Positions 1-11,459 of a stretch of DNA of 64,000 nucleotides are shown piece after piece; positions within the stretch are counted from its first letter, which is position 1, and every line of letters starts with the position of its first letter. The notes under the pieces are model-generated. The model was not told the origin of the DNA. It did not search any database and was given only the letters and a program-made list of their open reading frames with translations. The position numbers and the translations under genes are program-made. The DNA comes from Vesta saturnalis (Eukaryota; Arthropoda; Insecta; Coleoptera; Lampyridae): positions 3,578,501 to 3,642,500 of the forward strand of contig JARFJB010001819.1 of assembly GCA_036346205.1 (NCBI GenBank). Reading direction: 5' to 3'.

Positions 1-1524
1 AATTGATGATATAATGCTCGGTGTTGTATATGTTTACAAAGTGTTGTCATCACAGAAACACAAGTGTATTCTTTCTAGCGCAAGGAGACTTTCTAAATGC
101 ACACTACATACTCTTGTTTAAGAATCCTCGAGATAGAATCGATCTAAAATCTAACACAGGTCATACCGGAGAATCAAAACTTTTTTAAGGAAGGGTACGT
201 GGTGCGTTAAACTTCACGGTTACCTACACCTATATTGTTTCGATTAAAACAAGGTACCCCATACAACCTACGTTTTAGAACAGCCATATTTGGTGAAGAT
301 GGTATTTGCGAGGTATATTCCGAAAAAATGATTTAATTAAACCAACCACAAAAAATAATTGATTTTTAATTTTTTTTTAGATTTTTTTCTCAACGCTATT
401 ATGAAGTATTGATTGTACCAATTCCTTAAACACAAAAAATTATACCTGATTGTAAATAATCTCTAAGTTATGAAAACGCACTCTTTCACTATTTAATTCA
501 TAATTCAAACATGTATTTTTTGGGTATTAAATCGTGTATTGTTTATTTATCATTTATATACATTTAAACAGTTACCGTCCTCAATAAATGATAACAGTTT
601 TAACAAAATAGTTAATTTACACAATAAATCTACAAAATATCAAAACGCAAAACTAAGTAATTCTACAACGGTTAGATATTTGAAAACCAACTATAGAATC
701 TAACTTTATTTTAATAAAAATTAGCTAGATCTTTAACGAAACTTATACCGTAAGTGCAAAGTTGGAAAAAAACTGTAATTTGAAAGTGGTAAAGGCATTC
801 ACAGCTAAAATTAAGGATCTAATAAAAGCATAACAAATCTAACAAAGAAATAATTTTCCGTTACTACTAAACGACTGTAATTGTTATGATAACATGGAAA
901 ACAGGATGTGTACATGTAGTCTTATTTTAATTTTAACTATATGTGTTAAAAAGAATGGAAAGCTCTACCGACATTAATTGGTAATTGTTCTTACTAATTT
1001 TTTCACGTGACTTATGAGTTAATATGGTTTATGCAGATACATTTTGGTGTGTGTATGTTTACGGTAAAATTTTAAAACAGAAACAAATTATTTGTTTTAG
1101 AAACTAATATATCTAAAAATGGTAAACTTCAATTAGCTTCCTTTTCCAAAGTAAACTGAATACTTTGATGAATACCATTTATAAATCCTGAAAATTCATT
1201 TAGTGCTTCTTCTCCTTGTTTCTGATAATGACAAATGTCATCAATACACCTATACTAAATTAAAGCCCTTTTAGGTACATTGTGTAGAGCTACTATTCCA
1301 AACTTTTCTTTGTAAAAATAGCTACTACGAGACTAAGAGGGATTTCCATAACTACATCACACAGTTGTTCGTGAAATGTAACATTCCACCAAAAGTAAGT
1401 AGTATTAAGACAGCTATGAAACAAAATTGTTATATCTTTTGCAAAAATATGATCAATGGCTTTTTTTAAAGAAACTTTAGTAAACAGTGCTAATTATTTG
1501 CGAAAGCAATTTTTTTAACTCAAA
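1..1524. other. AT-rich non-coding DNA with one dispersed-repeat copy
   Basis: No gene is seen. The stretch at about 640-850 resembles the tandem repeats near 61600-61870 in the same order: a block around TTAGCTAGATCTTTA, then a 'gttg-aaaaactttaattt' block and a 'gtggta...ttcacagctaaaa' block. The two window ends therefore carry copies of one repeat family. The rest is low-complexity AT-rich sequence. Confidence 0.5.
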
Positions 1525-3110
1525 TACACAATTATTCACGTAATGTTCTGCCAGCTTCATATGAAGTTGGAAAAAAAATTGGTAAAATCAAGTGATACTA
1601 GTTTGCGAATTTTTACTGCTAATTCATTGCTAATTGTTTGCTAAAGATATTTGTTTGTAGCTGAAATATGGAATTAATTACGTAATGTTCCGCCAGCTTC
1701 ATCTGAAGTTTACAAAAAAAATGGTGAAATCAAATGGTTCTAGTTCGCGAATTCATTGCTAATTAATTGCGAAAAAAGAATTTTTTAAGCTCAAATGCAA
1801 TTAATTACGCCACGTTCCACTAGATTTATATGAAGTTGGCGAAACATTAAATCGAAAGGCTTTAAATTTTCTACGAAACATACAAGCATTTAATTAATAT
1901 CAGATTTGCAACATTTCATGCTATAGTTTATTTCCTGCTGAGTGTCCGATATGGAATTATCCCCTACAAGCCCTTGACCAATTTGTGTTAAAGAGAAATG
2001 TAAATAATGCGACGTTTAGTTAAATACCGACCGTTCGTAGTGTTCTGCAAAAATCAACCGCAATACTGTTTAGTAAATAGTTTCGACAGTGAATCATATT
2101 CCCTTGAAGTCGGAACTAAGTTGCCGCTTACTTTGAGCAGTAGTTCGCAAACATTTATTCATACGTATAACGTTAGCTCACCCATTCAAATATTTTGTCA
2201 TCGATTTAATTCTTAATAAAAAGTAATAATTATATTATATAATAATTAAAAATGTACTTGGAATGTGAAAAACTGTAGTAATATTTTTATGGTACAAGTT
2301 AGAACAACACGAAATAGAAAATAAAACTTTCTCAAAATATATAATCTAAATAAGTTTATACTCTTACTCGTATATCAAATTGTATTTATTTTACCTATTT
2401 ACGATTTATAGTAACAGGTAATAATTATTTAACACGCATATTTAAAACAAAAAATATTATTTAAGTTATACAAATGTTTGTACCAAATAATATCCATAAT
2501 TTTGTTTTAACAATTTTTAATTTATACCAAGAAGTGGTAACTGAATATTTAAAAATTTATACATATGTACATATTTAAAAACTAATAAATAATATAATTA
2601 CTACCATCTCTAATCGCTATTTTAAAACGTAAAAATTATCAATAATATAAATTAAATTATCCAAACTGACACAACTATGTACCTGTTGAAACCCGAATAA
2701 ATGTTTGCGAACTACTGCTCAAAGTAAGCGGCAACTTAGTTCCGACTTCAAAGGAATATGATTCACTGTCGAAACTATTTACTAAATTATTACGGTTGAT
2801 TTTTGCAGAACACTGCGAACGGTCGGTATTTAACTAAACGTCGCATTATTTACATTTCTCTTCAACACAAGCTTAGAGTCTTTGGGTTTACTACGACGGA
2901 AAGAAAACACAAATTGGTCAAGGGCTTGTAGGGGATAATTCCATATCGGACATTCAGCATCAAATAAACTATAGCTTGATTTCAATCAAGCTTCAATCCT
3001 GGAGAACAATCTTCCGTAATTGAGCTAAACAAAATTGCGAAATAGAATAACTTGATTTCATCAATTTTTTTTGCCAACTTCATATGAAGAAACTTGATTA
3101 GTTTGATATT
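1525..3110. repeat. Foldback-type inverted repeat element
   Basis: The arm at about 1919-2170 is repeated in inverted orientation at about 2698-2975, which carries an extra block of roughly 50 bp. Outside the arms, the left flank holds diverged tandem units of about 130 bp containing 'cagcttcatatgaagtt' (near 1550, 1690 and 1820). One inverted unit of the same kind lies on the right near 3010-3085. Long inverted arms plus tandem subrepeats are typical of foldback elements. No transposase gene is inside; the short open frames within the arms look non-coding. Outer boundaries and target duplication were not resolved. Confidence 0.6.
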
Positions 3111-4300
3111 TTGTTGTGTACATAATCTCTTAAATTTTGCCTTCCGATGTTTTGTAGAAATGTCAAACCATATATCTAAATCTCCCCTGATAATATGAAT
3201 TTGATTACGTAGAGGTGCATTTTCAGTTCACCTATGAATATGATCAGCTTGTTTGTTATTCAACTTTCTTTTAACATAGAAAGAATTTGGGATAATTTTT
3301 GTTAGCCTTCGTTCGTTAGATCGTGTTCTAATTTGTCATTATCAAGGTTGTTTAATGATATTTAAACTTTCAAATTCGTTTACCTAATTGTTATAGTAGG
3401 CTTATATTTGCGTTTTCATCACTTACTGAGGACGATAACTGTGATTGTTATAGAAATGTGTAAATTTGTATAATACATAAATAAAAATGGACGATTTCAA
3501 ATCCAAAAGTATCTTAATATTAAACTATATTCAGTGGCGCCGTCGTACAAAAACAAAAATTGCGCCACTATACATTATTATAAAAAAATTAACAAACCTT
3601 GTTATAACATAGTAGAAATTTTTATTGTTTTATCGTCTATCTTGCTCGCATTCAGCTTAGAATTTTTCAAGTTAAAATCATACGAATGTTAATAGAAATG
3701 AATGAACATGAGATGTTAGATAATGGATAAAATAACATATGCAGTAATTTTAAATTTTAAAATTTTTATTCATAAATGCAAAAATTTTAAACAAAATTAT
3801 TGGAACATTGAACATATTTTAACAAAACTGGACTTTACGTGATTTGTTTTTTGAAAATTGTTGTGTAGTAGCGCCGGGGAGAGGTGTCTCATGGCGGACT
3901 CGAGAAGGGATATAATTATTTCTGTGAAATGCATGTTTCCCTTTATCTTAGTGCGATGTTCCTACTTAAAGAAAGACGGGGTTATAATATATACGTCTGC
4001 TATATATTTTAAATGCAGGACTTAAAAACGTATGTCGATTCTAAAGTCAAAGCGCATGACGCTGTCAGATGTCTTCTTGGCTATTTAACCTCAAATTATT
4101 CTTCGTATTTCGTTTCGTATAATCGCATCGTGTTTTGTAGTTATAATAATTTATCTTTCGCTTCGTAATTTATTAGTTTCCATTGCATTTGTAAACAACA
4201 GTTTTTTTCAAAAGTATTATTAATATTGACTATTACGAGGTAAGTTTATAATGCAAAATGTATTTCCAATTGATTGAATGCATTTATTTATTTTGCAGCA
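3111..4300. other. Non-coding AT-rich sequence
   Basis: No convincing gene is seen. A short 'cagtggcgccg...' motif at about 3534 resembles hAT-type termini, but no partner end was found. The 4000-4300 part directly precedes the transposase relic and may be its 5' region. Confidence 0.35.
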
Positions 4301-4304
4301 AACA

Positions 4305-5765
4305 ATGATGTCATTAAGAGGTAAATCTTTGAAAAGCCAAACTCAAGTAATGTAATGAATATACTGCATTATTTCGAGATGGAACGCGATAACAGGGAGC
4401 CAAGTTTACTTTTAACTTCCATTATCCAGGGACGCTAATAATTTTCACTATTTAAATTTATATTTAAGTAATATTGTGTTGCAGCGAATTGCTCTTGCAT
4501 GCGGCATTTCCGAGAAACCGTAACTCGGACAAAGACAAGAATGGCCCTCGCTTTAGAATCTGGGAAATCGGCGTCAGAGGATGTCGGCGAATACGTGAAA
4601 GACGTTTTGAAACGAAAAATTTACATCCTGCATGCAACTGGTAAATAATTTTGAAATTATTGTTGAAATGGAGTTAATCACTGTTGAATTTTAGGCTCTC
4701 TTATTACTATCGAAAAACTCCAAACTGAACTTAAAGAAGATAAAATATTTACCTTCAGTAAAACGAGTTTGAAATAAATGTTACACAAAATTGGTTTTGA
4801 ATTCAAAGTTGACGATGGAAGAGCACGTTTAATGGAGCAGGTTCATATTGCTGGTGCTCTAGCAACATTTTTGTGAAAATATTTTGCTAATAAAAGTTGT
4901 GAAATTAGTTACGATCCTTTCTTTTTGGATGAGACGTGGATTTTTAGTCGAGGAAGCGTTCGAAAATCATGGCGTGATAATGATTTGAAAAGCACAAAAA
5001 ACAAACCGCTAGGAGAAGGGAAACGGTAATTAAAATAGTCCGATTTGTTAAAAATATCCTTAACCGAATAAATTTTAGTTTTATCGTAAGTAGTGCTGGC
5101 AACACGGATGGTTTTATACCTAATTCATCATTGGTATTTTCCAGTAAAAGTAAGACAGCAGACTACCACGATAATATGTACGCTGATTTATTTCAAAAAT
5201 GGTTTCAAGAACAGCTTTTACCAAATTTAAAAAAACCAAGTTTGATAATTCTTGACAATGCCAGTCATCATTCTACATTAGTAGAAAAATTACCTTCAAG
5301 TAGTTGGAAGAAAGAATATCTTCTTCAATTTTTAAGAAAACACAACATTCCTCATTCGAATGATATGCTGAAAGTGGAATTATTACAAATTGCCAAGGAT
5401 TTACAAGTTCCAAAAATATATGCAATTGATGAAATCGCTCATCAATGGAGACATCAATTTTACATTTACCTTCGTATCACTGCCAATTCAACCCTATCGA
5501 GTTAATATGAGCAAATTGTAAACAGTATTACAACAAAAACGTTGGAAGACAGGGGTTCAGGGACGAGAATGTTTTATCGCTATGGAAGGATTCATTAAAC
5601 CAAGTGACTGGAGAACTGTGGCAAATGTGTATTTTACATGCTGAAAAGGAACTGAACCAGTGGTGGGACGTTCAAAAAAGAGCTGAGGAAATGGTAAAAC
5701 CTCTAATAATCAATGTCCGAGAGTCGAGTGAAGATGATAGTGAAAGTGAAGGTGATGACTTTTAA
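4305..5765 (+). pseudogene. Spliced DDE (Tc1/mariner-superfamily, DDE_3-like) transposase, copy 1
   Basis: This is a DDE transposase relic spread over several exons. An N-terminal helix-turn-helix-like part is at about 4305-4640, with a likely upstream intron ending at the AG at 4483-4484. GT-AG introns lie at 4641-4694 and 5026-5078. Exons join into ...GEGKR-FIVSSAG.... The acidic motifs are FLDETWIF (near 4925), ILDNASHHS (near 5250) and, after a frameshift near 5455, NPIELIWAN (near 5500). It ends with an acidic tail ESEGDDF and a stop at 5763-5765. In-frame stops near 4775 and 4875 and the frameshift mean it is not functional as it stands. Related copies are at 33130-34272 and 62344-63200. 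Family membership comes from the spacing and wording of the motifs; no terminal repeats were found. Confidence 0.75.
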
Positions 5766-5888
5766 TTATAAGATGTCCAATATTTGAGTTTAAAGCAAAA
5801 ATTACAATCTTAGTTACTTTATAACATTGTAAAGAATTATTATATTTAACATATACCTCTGTAGCTGAACTTAGTTTTACATTCGTTT

Positions 5889-5889
<1 letters not shown>

Positions 5890-5948
<59 letters not shown>
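5890..5948. repeat. (TA)n microsatellite, left of MITE
   Basis: A run of TA dinucleotides abuts the left end of the palindromic MITE. It continues on the other side at 6996-7064, so the MITE sits inside one (TA)n tract. Confidence 0.9.
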
Positions 5949-5951
<3 letters not shown>

Positions 5952-6992
5952 GGTGAATCTTATCTAATCCGCCAAAATTAAAGGCGTGCTAGAACTCATC
6001 ATTCTAAGCAAAAAGTTCATATGTACATGGGTCCGGAAATGCTTCGTTTCCGAGATGCAGTGTCAAAGTTGAAAAAAAATCGCGTTTTCTTCAATATCTT
6101 TCGACTGTTTCGAAATAGTTTCATGAAATTTCGTATACGGGGTTTTTTGGGATGACAAATTCAAATTTGTGGTCCATTTGGTTGTCGTTTCTAGAGGCGC
6201 CAGCGGCAACGATTTCGACCCCTTTAAATCGTAGCAATTTTTTTGCTACACTGTATGCCATTTTGGATTAGAAAATCGATTCTCCTATCTTTCTTCTAAA
6301 AAGGTATATCCTAGTGATGTCGCTAGAGCAACCCTTTCCGAGAAAAACACTTTTAAAACTCATGATGCATACACATTTTCGGAGGGTATTTTTTTGACAG
6401 GTTTATCAATAGTAATTTTTAATCGTTACTAAGTAACTTACTTGTTTACTTATGTACTTATCTGTCTCTTTGCGTTCATTGATAATAAAATTTTAATAAA
6501 AAATCCATAATTAAATACGATGGAATGCCTAGACATACAACATGTATACTTTTAATATTAACTTTTTTCTTTTTTTAATGTCTTTTTCTCGGAAAGGGTT
6601 GCTCCTAGCGACTTCACTAAGATATACCTTTTTGTAGCAGAAAAGACAGGAGAATCGATTTTTTTAGTCCAAAATGGCATACAGTGTAGCACAAAAAAGT
6701 TGAAAAGATTTAAAGTGGTCGAAACAATTGCCGCTGGCGCCCTCTAGAAACCACAACTAAATGGACCACAAATTTGAATTTGTCATCCCAAAAAAACCCC
6801 GTATACGAAATTTCATGAAACTATTTCGAAACAGTCGAAAGATATTGAAGAAAACGCGAATTTTTTTTTTTCAACTTTGACACCCTGTATCTCGGAAACG
6901 AAGCATTTCCGGACCCATGTACATATGAACTTTTTTGCTTAGAATGATGAGTTCTAGTACTTCTTTAATTTTGGCGATTAGATAAGATTCAC

Positions 6993-6995
<3 letters not shown>
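5949..6995. mobile_element. Palindromic MITE, CAGGGTGAATC termini
   Basis: A 1,047-bp foldback MITE. Arms of about 400 bp (5949-6345 and 6590-6995) are near-perfect reverse complements, separated by a loop of about 240 bp. The ends read CAGGGTGAATC and CAGGTGAATC. It sits in a (TA)n tract, as expected for an element using TA targets. It has no coding capacity. The terminal CAGGGTG is shared with the autonomous-type mariner-like elements elsewhere in the window, so those are the plausible source of transposase. Confidence 0.85.

Positions 6996-7064
<69 letters not shown>
6996..7064. repeat. (TA)n microsatellite, right of MITE
   Basis: Continuation of the TA tract interrupted by the MITE. Confidence 0.9.
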
Positions 7065-7068
<4 letters not shown>

Positions 7069-7699
7069 GACAAACTGTAAACTGAGATTTTAAAATCAGT
7101 TATATTATTAACTAATAATCTCATTTTTAACATCCAATACAGTGTATTTATTTATGACAAAATCAGTTATTTATAAGTGGCTTCGATAACCAAATTACAG
7201 TCTTTACTCTTTTGACGCAGTGAGATCTGTCGGCTAAAAACGATCCTCCGCACTTATCCAAACTTTTCGCACTTCATTCGGACACTGCCACTGCTAGGTA
7301 ATTCGTTTCTTATTGAAAATTATTGATATAATTAATTTGTAAAACAGATCCAAAACGAAATTTTGTTGAGCCGGTTTCGGTTCTGATAATCGTTTACAGT
7401 TTTACATACAATATATTTTTATCATAAAACTGCCCACACTCGGTGGACTTTACATGCCAGAATAAGTGCGAACAGACCTTAAACGAAATTCGCATTTATT
7501 TATACGAGTGGATGGGGATTTTTAGGACCTTTAGGATGCTAAATCCCGAGATACTCGAACGATAATTTTATTTAAATTTGACAGCGCGGCTTAAATTTGA
7601 AAATAACCTAGAAACATTGACGATGTTTTGTTGGTATTCAAAATTACTAACTATATGGACCAATAGCGACATACTTTTTTAAAATCTTAAACCATGCTT
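7065..7699. other. Non-coding DNA, probably 3' flank of the hAT relic
   Basis: No gene is seen. The minus-strand hAT transposase reading runs out at about 7700. The hAT terminus was not recognised here. Confidence 0.35.
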
Positions 7700-9034
7700 T
7701 ATTAAAATATGAGTCATAAGACACCTCTAGCCGGCCCGACTTTATTAACGATTCAATGTCTAAATCTTGAATTAAAGTAGACTCGATTGAAATAATGGTA
7801 AGATTTTCCAATCGTACCATAGTAGAACGTAAGTAGTTTTCAATGGTTTTAATTTGGAAAACGATATTTCCGCTGTGGCTATGGAAACTGACATTGTCGA
7901 TAAAATTCGTAATGCCACAAAAATGTTTGGGTAAGAATAATGTAAATTATTGGTTACAATGTAATTTAGGGTAGTAATTAGCGAATAAGTGACACTTTTC
8001 TCAAAATTCTGCAAAAACTGCAATTCTTGCATAAGTTCTATCCCATTTATATCAAATTTATTTCGATTTTTATCACTTAATGTATCCTCAAGCTTTGTAC
8101 AAAATTCTAGCTGTTCCGATTCAGTGACTGTTAAATTCCGAAATATTCCATAAAAATTTGAAAATTACTGCATGGATAGATAACAGTTTGAATCCATCGT
8201 TCTAAGATGTAATAATATCTATCAAATTAAAAAAACAATGTACTTTACATTTTGTATTTGTTCATCGTCACCTTCCTAACTAAAATTGTTTTGTAACTTT
8301 TCGAGGTCTTAAAACGCCTCCATCATTCAAACTGTTATCTGAACGACAGTTTTTTAAAAATCAATTAAATTACTTAAACCAGCACATGCTTGCACAGCAT
8401 TAAAATTTTGGACACTATATTAACTTTGCTTAATATATTAAACCATAAAATCATCATCCATACAAATTCAAATTTTTTTAACTTTTTAGCAAGTGTGATA
8501 GCTACATTCTTTACAGCATTATAAAAATTTTGCGCAGAAGTAATTTCAAAAAAGCATCGTATATTTCAACTAGTTAATACCTTAAAGGTGTTATAGAATC
8601 GATTCGGCTCGACCATCTGGTTCTGACAACGGCTTTAAAGTCAAATTTGATATATGTTTCTTACAAAATCTCCAATCGATGGGTTGAAACAGAGAGAAAG
8701 TTATATACAAAGTTAGTAAATAGAAAAAAAAAATTACAAATAATATATTTGACTGCGTCATCATTAACGACAAGGTTTGCAAACTACGGTTACAACAGGG
8801 TACAAAGAATGCTCTTGGATTGATACTCAAAATTTTTTGTAAACCATTATGCTTACCCTGCATGTTCGCTCTGTTGTCGTAGCCTTAACCGCGTAAATTA
8901 AAAATATCTAATCCATAATTTTGTAACGTGGATGACAAAAAATTACCTTCAGCGGTAACATCAGTAACAGAACAAAAAGGTAGGAAGTGTTCTTCAATGC
9001 TAATTCCCTAATCGTTTAAATTGACGAATCTGAT
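7700..9034 (-). pseudogene. hAT transposase (ZMYM1-like), C-terminal part
   Basis: This is the downstream part of a minus-strand hAT transposase gene; the upstream part is at 18037-18740. Reading from 9034 it gives frames with HFLPFCSVTD, STLQNYGLDIFNLRG, MQGKHNGLQK and NPRAFFVPCCN, which are typical of the ZMYM1/TTF-type hAT catalytic region. Further down come a TRWSSRIDSI-like stretch (about 8600) and the C-terminal dimerisation region YPNIFVALRILSTM...SFSKLK (about 7860-7940), ending LIQDLDIESLI. Many stops and frameshifts show that it is dead. The frame continues from ELIAICIRF (before the inserted element) into VNLND...ISIEE here once one copy of the 9-bp duplication is removed. Confidence 0.85.
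9026..9034. repeat. 9-bp target-site duplication (left copy) of foldback MULE
   Basis: GAATCTGAT immediately precedes the element end GTGTGTATAAAG. The identical 9 bp recur at 18037-18045 directly after the other end. Nine-bp duplications are characteristic of Mutator-like elements and Drosophila FB/NOF. Confidence 0.9.
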
Positions 9035-9735
9035 GTGTGTATAAAGTTAGCTCCCCATTTCTTAATTTTTAATAGTTTTTAGTTGTTCCAGGTTGTTATA
9101 TGTTTGTTCTATATTGTTCTAGAGTTATAAGGCTAAAACTCAAAAAACAAGAGAAAAAATGCAAGCAAACGTTTTTTTATAACGGCTTTTTTGAAAAATC
9201 TATTTTTTTTGTTGGTCTGTTCCAGTTGTTCTAAACATTGTTCCAAAGCCCGAATTCCCCGAAAGATGTATTTACAAAGATATAACAAAAAATGTTTTTG
9301 TGCCCCCCCCATTTTTTGAAAAATCAATTTTTTTGGTTGTTATGTATTGTTCTAGTTGTTCTAACCAATGTTTCAAAGATTGAATTCTCCGAAAAATGTG
9401 TTTACAACGATATAACAAAAAAAATTTTTTAGTGGTCCCCCATTTTTCGAAAATTAAACTTTTCAAGGTTGTTCTACTTGTTCTGAACATTGTTGCAAAG
9501 TATTAGTTTAATTGGTCAAACAATTGAAGAGATATTTAGAAAAAAAGTTTTTAGCTACTTTTCATAAAAAAAATAACTTACAGCATTGTCGATTTAGATC
9601 ATGTTTATAACAGTGTAGAACAACTCGGAACAAAATTTTTCAGACCAGAACACCAATATTAGAGCTACTTTACTCTTGATCGAAAACTTTTATATTTCGA
9701 TTTTCTTGGGTAGACTTGTTCCAGGCTTCACGCTT
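9035..9735. repeat. Left long terminal inverted repeat of foldback MULE
   Basis: Pairs with 17345-18036 in inverted orientation. Within it, units of about 120 bp recur (near 9180, 9300 and 9430). Each contains a 'cccccattttt(c/t)gaaaaat' block, 'ttgttctag(t)tgttct' and 'ccgaaa(g/a)atgt(a/g)tttacaa(a/c)gatataacaaaaaa'. A second copy of the innermost part follows at about 9740-9890. Short open frames on the minus strand here are repeat translations, not genes. Confidence 0.85.
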
Positions 9736-10196
9736 TAAAACTATCGTGTGTTCTCGACTAGAACAACCCAGAACAAAATTTATAAGACCAGAACAACAAT
9801 ATAAGACCCACTTTACTCTTGATCGAAAAATTTCATTTTTCTATTTTCCTGGGTTCTGGCTTTATAACTATAGTGGAACGCTTACAATATAGAAAAAAAG
9901 TTTTATACTCCAAATAAAAACAAAAAAAGAACACTACTTTTGGATATAAACAATTTTCTCTTTTACGATCGATGTTTTTTTATTTTTTAATGTTTATGTT
10001 ATGTTAAATGCAAAAACAATATTCTAAATTAATACCATAAAATCTAAATTAAGTCTAAATCTATTAAAAAATAAAAGAAACATATTTAAAAATAAAAATC
10101 TGTGAAATTAATATCTTATAGAGTAAAAGAAAATTTCAAGTACACTTACAACATGTATACAGGTTTATTTAAATGAGATTCTAATATTTAAAAAAT

Positions 10197-10260
<64 letters not shown>

Positions 10261-10639
10261 TAAAATCTATGAAATTAATCTTATATACAAGGGCGCTTGC
10301 AGAATTTTTTCTAGGGGCGGCATATCACCGCGATAAGGTGGATGTAAATCGAGAAAGGTTTTTTGTTTTTTGTATTTTTTGGTATTTTAAATTTTTTTTT
10401 AATTTTTTAAATTTTAATTTAATTTTTTTTAATTAAAAAATGTTTTTAATTTTTCAAGGAGGGGGGGGACACATGTCCGTTTTGCTCTCCTCTGCGAATA
10501 CCCATGCTTATATGTATATATTAAAATAAAATTCTTAACAATAAGTATTTAAAAGAAATTCTAATATTCTCAAATTGATTAAAGTAATAAGGTTTTCATA
10601 AAACTTTTTAAAATTTTTCTGTTTTTTATATACATTTTT
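9736..10639. other. AT-rich interior of the MULE, with (TA)n and a MITE-like block
   Basis: It contains an extra terminal-repeat fragment (to about 9890), a (TA)n run at 10198-10256, and a GC-richer block at 10289-10508. That block has imperfect inverted ends, GGGCGCTTGCAGA and TCTGCGAATACCC, and may be a small non-autonomous element. No gene is seen. Confidence 0.5.
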
Positions 10640-11225
10640 TGTTTAAATTTTTACGTAAATGCATATTTGCGGATTTATTTCTGTATCACCTATAACATGT
10701 ACCGATTTTTTACATAAATCATCAAATTGTATCCACTTATAATTAATTTTCACGAATGCAGTGTAGTGTCCTACGGATGTCATTGTTGCTCCTCCTTCAT
10801 AATTTATTACTCCTGCCAACTCGTACTGTACTTTATTTAATATTAAATTATTTTTAAACTTGTGTAATTTGTAGTTTCAATAAAGATTGTATTTCCATAT
10901 TCTATGCTGGCATTAACATTACTGTTACATTTTTTGCAATTATTCTTTGACGTGTAAACACATTCGTCTATTGCAGTTTGTAATTTCTCATGTCCAAACT
11001 TTTTCAGTATATCAATGATAAAATGATTCCTTTACGTTCAATGACATTTTTTGCAAGTTATTTTCAAATAGTAACTAAAGTCTTCCTTAAACAATTCTTC
11101 GCAAAGGTAAGATATGTTTGAAACTGCATCGATATGTATGACGCCAGGTACATTTTCGCATACAAAAATGTTTGATTTCGGGTAATAATTTTGCTCTTTC
11201 GTTAAGTTTTTTTTGCACCTCCAAG
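10640..11225 (-). pseudogene. C19 (ubiquitin-protease)-like C-terminal segment of the MULE gene
   Basis: Minus-strand coding remnant with several frame changes. Recognisable pieces are ENVPGVIHIDAVSNISYLCE (about 11170-11110), a paired-cysteine stretch NNCKKCNSNVNASIEYGN (about 10950-10890) and, near 10820-10690, QYELAGVINYEGG followed by SVGHYTAFVKINYKWIQFDD. The GHYTAF...W..FDD pattern is the histidine box of C19 ubiquitin-specific proteases. The matching cysteine box would lie upstream, near 12750, where the sequence reads NTYF instead of an NTCAF-type motif. It therefore looks like the far end of the protein that begins at 16690, separated from it by the recombinase unit. The protease assignment rests on motif resemblance only. 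Confidence 0.5.
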
Positions 11226-11237
11226 ACTAAAATAGAT

Positions 11238-11267
11238 ACTTTAGTCTCTGTCTACAGAGACTAAAGT
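11238..11267. repeat. Perfect 14-bp-arm palindrome downstream of the recombinase
   Basis: ACTTTAGTCTCTGT (11238-11251), a 2-nt spacer CT, then ACAGAGACTAAAGT (11254-11267). The hairpin lies about 190 bp past the recombinase stop codon, at the junction between the recombinase unit and the resumed MULE coding sequence. It could be a transcription or recombination signal; function unknown. Confidence 0.7.
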
Positions 11268-11459
11268 GGGCCATTTATTCCCTAGGGATTAAATATGGAC
11301 AGATGTCAAACTTCAAATATTTTTTATTAATTTTTTTACGAAACATTAACATTAATATTAATAATAAATATCAATAAATAAAATATCCCAAAGGATATTG
11401 CTGGATGTAAGGTTGAACGCATTTCCAAATTAATCAGTGCCTGTGGGCCGTTCAGATTG

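Noticed and set aside
2007..2216. 69-codon open frame
   Set aside because: It lies in an arm of the foldback repeat. The mirror arm does not keep it open to the same end, and no motif is seen.
9133..9490. Two minus-strand open frames with similar residues (KNGG, RCKHIFR)
   Set aside because: They are translations of the tandem subrepeats in the MULE inverted repeat; the same words reappear at 17542-17986.
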